Assembly: GCA_011774835.1 (NCBI GenBank)
Contig: JAACAK010000120.1
Coordinates: forward strand, 1-64,000
Source of the DNA: Candidatus Kutchimonas denitrificans
GTDB lineage: Bacteria > Gemmatimonadota > Gemmatimonadetes > Palauibacterales > KS3-K002
Direction: 5' to 3'
DNA: 64,000 bases
Of the stretch, positions 62,704-64,000 are shown piece after piece. The notes under the pieces are model-generated. The model did no database searches, was not told where the DNA came from, and was given only the letters and a program-made list of their open reading frames with translations. A program made the translations under genes and the position numbers. The stretch's first letter is position 1; each line of letters starts with the position of its first letter.

Positions 62704-63171
62704 TCAGCCCTCCGGAGCCAGCGCGCGGAGCTCCAGGTCCCCACCCTCCTTGGCGATCGAGAGCACGATCGATGTGTTGGTCCCCTCGATCTCCGGATGC
62801 GCCAGCATCCGCTTGATCTCCCGGTTCATGCTCTCCTCGTCCGGGTACTTCCCGACCACCAGGACATCGTAATCACCGGTTATCTCGTACACGTCTACCA
62901 GCGTCTCCTCCTTCACCAGCTCTTCCACGATCCGCGGGATGTCCACACCCCGCGCCTTGATCTTCGTTATCGCCGTCAGCCGATAGCCCAGCTTGCCGTA
63001 GTCCAACACCGGCCGGTACCCCTGGATCACCCCTTTCGACTCCAGCTGCTTCACCCGCTGGCTCACCGTCGACGTCGAGACGTCCAGCCGCTCGGCGATC
63101 GTCCGCAACGAAGCCCGCCCGTCCCGGCACAGCTCCTCCAGGATATCCAGATCCAGCCCCACGTACGTCAT
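62704..63171 (-). CDS. Lrp/AsnC-family transcription regulator
   Basis: The 155-residue protein has an N-terminal winged helix (LDILEELCRDGRASLRTIAERLDVSTSTVSQRVKQLE) and a C-terminal RAM ligand domain (YEITGDYDVLVVGKY). Members sense amino acids and control their metabolism. The ATG at 63171 has GGAGG nine bases upstream; the track start is 34 residues too early. It lies between nadE and speE on the same strand. Confidence 0.93.
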   Translation of the reverse strand: MTYVGLDLDILEELCRDGRASLRTIAERLDVSTSTVSQRVKQLESKGVIQGYRPVLDYGKLGYRLTAITKIKARGVDIPRIVEELVKEETLVDVYEITGDYDVLVVGKYPDEESMNREIKRMLAHPEIEGTNTSIVLSIAKEGGDLELRALAPEG

Positions 63172-63273
63172 CGAAGAACCTCCGTTCAAATCCTCCGAAA
63201 CGTACGACTCAAAGCCGCAAAACCACAAGCCTGTATCGGAATAAGCCCACGCCCTGGATGCCCGTACACACAC

Positions 63274-63330
63274 CCCTACTCCCTATTCCCTGCTCCCCTG
63301 CTCCCCACTCCCTAGTCCCCACTCCCTACT
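63274..63330 (-). repeat. CCCTACT-type heptamer array spanning the nadE stop codon
   Basis: Eight units (CCCTACT, CCCTATT, CCCTGCT, CCCCTGCT, CCCCACT, CCCTAGT, CCCCACT, CCCTACT) run through the nadE end; one is 8 bases long. The stop TAG is part of the CCCTAGT unit. On the minus strand, sense for nadE, it is G-rich with runs of GGG at about 4-base intervals. It resembles cyanobacterial short tandemly repeated repetitive (STRR) heptamers. Confidence 0.92.
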
Positions 63331-64000
63331 CCGCTCCGGTAGCCGTTCGTGATCGGCAATCTCCGGTCCCTGCCGAAGGCCCGCGGCGAGATGCGGATCC
63401 CCGGTGGCGCCTGTCGCCGCTTGTATTCGGCCCGATCGACCATCTCCGCCACTCGATAGACGAGCTCGCGATCGAAGCCCATCTTCTCGATCTCCTCCGG
63501 CGAGCGGTCTTCCTCGACATAGGCCTCGAGGATCGGGTCGAGGACCTCGTAGGGAGGGAGAGTATCGCTGTCGAGCTGGCCCGCGCGCAGTTCGGCCGTC
63601 GGCGGTTTCTCCAGCACGCGCGGCGGAACGACCTCTTCGGTCCGGTTGCGCCATCGCGCCAGCCGATAAACCCAGGTCTTCGACACGTCTTTGAGGATGG
63701 CGAAGCCGCCGGCCATGTCACCGTAGAGGGTGGCATATCCGACGCTGTACTCGCTCTTGTTGCCGGTGGCGAGCACCAGCCAGCCGAACTTGTTGGAAAG
63801 CGCCATCAGGACGTTGCCGCGAATGCGCGCCTGGATGTTCTCTTCGGCGACGTTGGGATCGGTTCCGGCGAACGGCTCCTCGAGGGCGTCGAGATAACAG
63901 CCGAACACCCCGTCGATGGGGAGCTCTTTGAAATCCACGCCGACCCGGCGCGCGCATTCGGCCGCGTCCTCGCGGTTGTGCTGCGCCGTGTAGCGCGAAG
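63312..64000 (-). CDS. nadE: NAD synthetase, C-terminal part (cut by window end)
   Basis: This is the C-terminal portion of NAD+ synthase, which converts nicotinic acid adenine dinucleotide to NAD. Visible motifs are [21 protein letters not shown] and [24 protein letters not shown]. The reading stays open to the window end; upstream bases read [20 protein letters not shown] in frame, so the track's GTG at 63938 is internal. Whether an N-terminal glutaminase domain exists cannot be seen. The last residues (SGVGSGD) are encoded by the heptamer array. Confidence 0.93.
   Translation of the reverse strand, partial: SRYTAQHNREDAAECARRVGVDFKELPIDGVFGCYLDALEEPFAGTDPNVAEENIQARIRGNVLMALSNKFGWLVLATGNKSEYSVGYATLYGDMAGGFAILKDVSKTWVYRLARWRNRTEEVVPPRVLEKPPTAELRAGQLDSDTLPPYEVLDPILEAYVEEDRSPEEIEKMGFDRELVYRVAEMVDRAEYKRRQAPPGIRISPRAFGRDRRLPITNGYRSGVGSGD

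Overview
The window is GC-rich (roughly two thirds G+C), densely packed bacterial DNA with 54 supported protein genes, two of them cut by the window ends. I see no rRNA, tRNA, CRISPR array, transposase or phage gene. The gene set suggests an aerobic, Gram-negative-type heterotroph. An S46 periplasmic dipeptidyl-peptidase, lipoproteins, TonB-type and barrel-like proteins imply an outer membrane. Together with the HmuY-like protein, the DUF2723 protein, the 1612-residue NAD-glutamate dehydrogenase and the proteins carrying protochlorophyllide-reductase-like (PCP_red) domains, this fits Gemmatimonadota or a related lineage. That placement is inference; no marker RNA is present.

Positions 1-14030 (minus strand) form a respiratory block. 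A five-gene operon (radical SAM heme-enzyme relative, small membrane protein, Mrp-type ATPase, zinc-ribbon/PCP_red protein, three-cysteine ferredoxin) lies upstream of a nine-gene operon. That second operon starts with a tandem-UspA/PCP_red protein, continues with a cytochrome-bd-like subunit I lacking an evident quinol loop and lacking CydB, then three membrane or exported c-type cytochromes, a cupredoxin lipoprotein, and an aa3-type heme-copper oxidase (coxB, coxA, start of coxC). Positions 14152-19819 hold a HmuY-like protein and a second, caa3-type oxidase (coxB with fused cytochrome c, coxA, coxC, coxD) with convergent ctaG. Three terminal-oxidase-like systems are therefore adjacent.

Positions 19923-26212 hold two related multi-pass membrane proteins, an orphan hydantoinase A and a DUF2723 membrane protein. 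Positions 26261-34118 (minus) form one operon of a HerA-like ATPase, two secreted proteins, a CopD/DUF2269-like membrane protein, and SbcD/SbcC (Mre11/Rad50). Then follow carB, an S46 peptidase, a barrel-like protein, a trans-sulfuration enzyme, NAD-glutamate dehydrogenase and a YheT-like hydrolase.

Positions 48357-60277 are a minus-strand run: double TonB_C lipoprotein, SPFH protein, two small membrane proteins (one resembling MetS), tryptophanase, HD hydrolase, endonuclease III, site-2 protease with CBS domains, NSS transporter, alpha/beta hydrolase, glycyl-tRNA synthetase and glycerate kinase. Tryptophanase, the MetS-like peptide and the NSS transporter suggest aromatic amino-acid uptake and breakdown. 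The right end carries an OsmC protein, convergent speD and speE for spermidine, an Lrp/AsnC regulator and the 3' part of nadE.

The most unusual non-coding signal is a family of short tandem arrays (mostly 7- and 8-mers, one 10-mer) in at least eight intergenic spots. Most start at or contain a stop codon, with the G-rich strand in the sense of the gene just ended. Between convergent genes they form long mirror-image inverted repeats flush with both stop codons.
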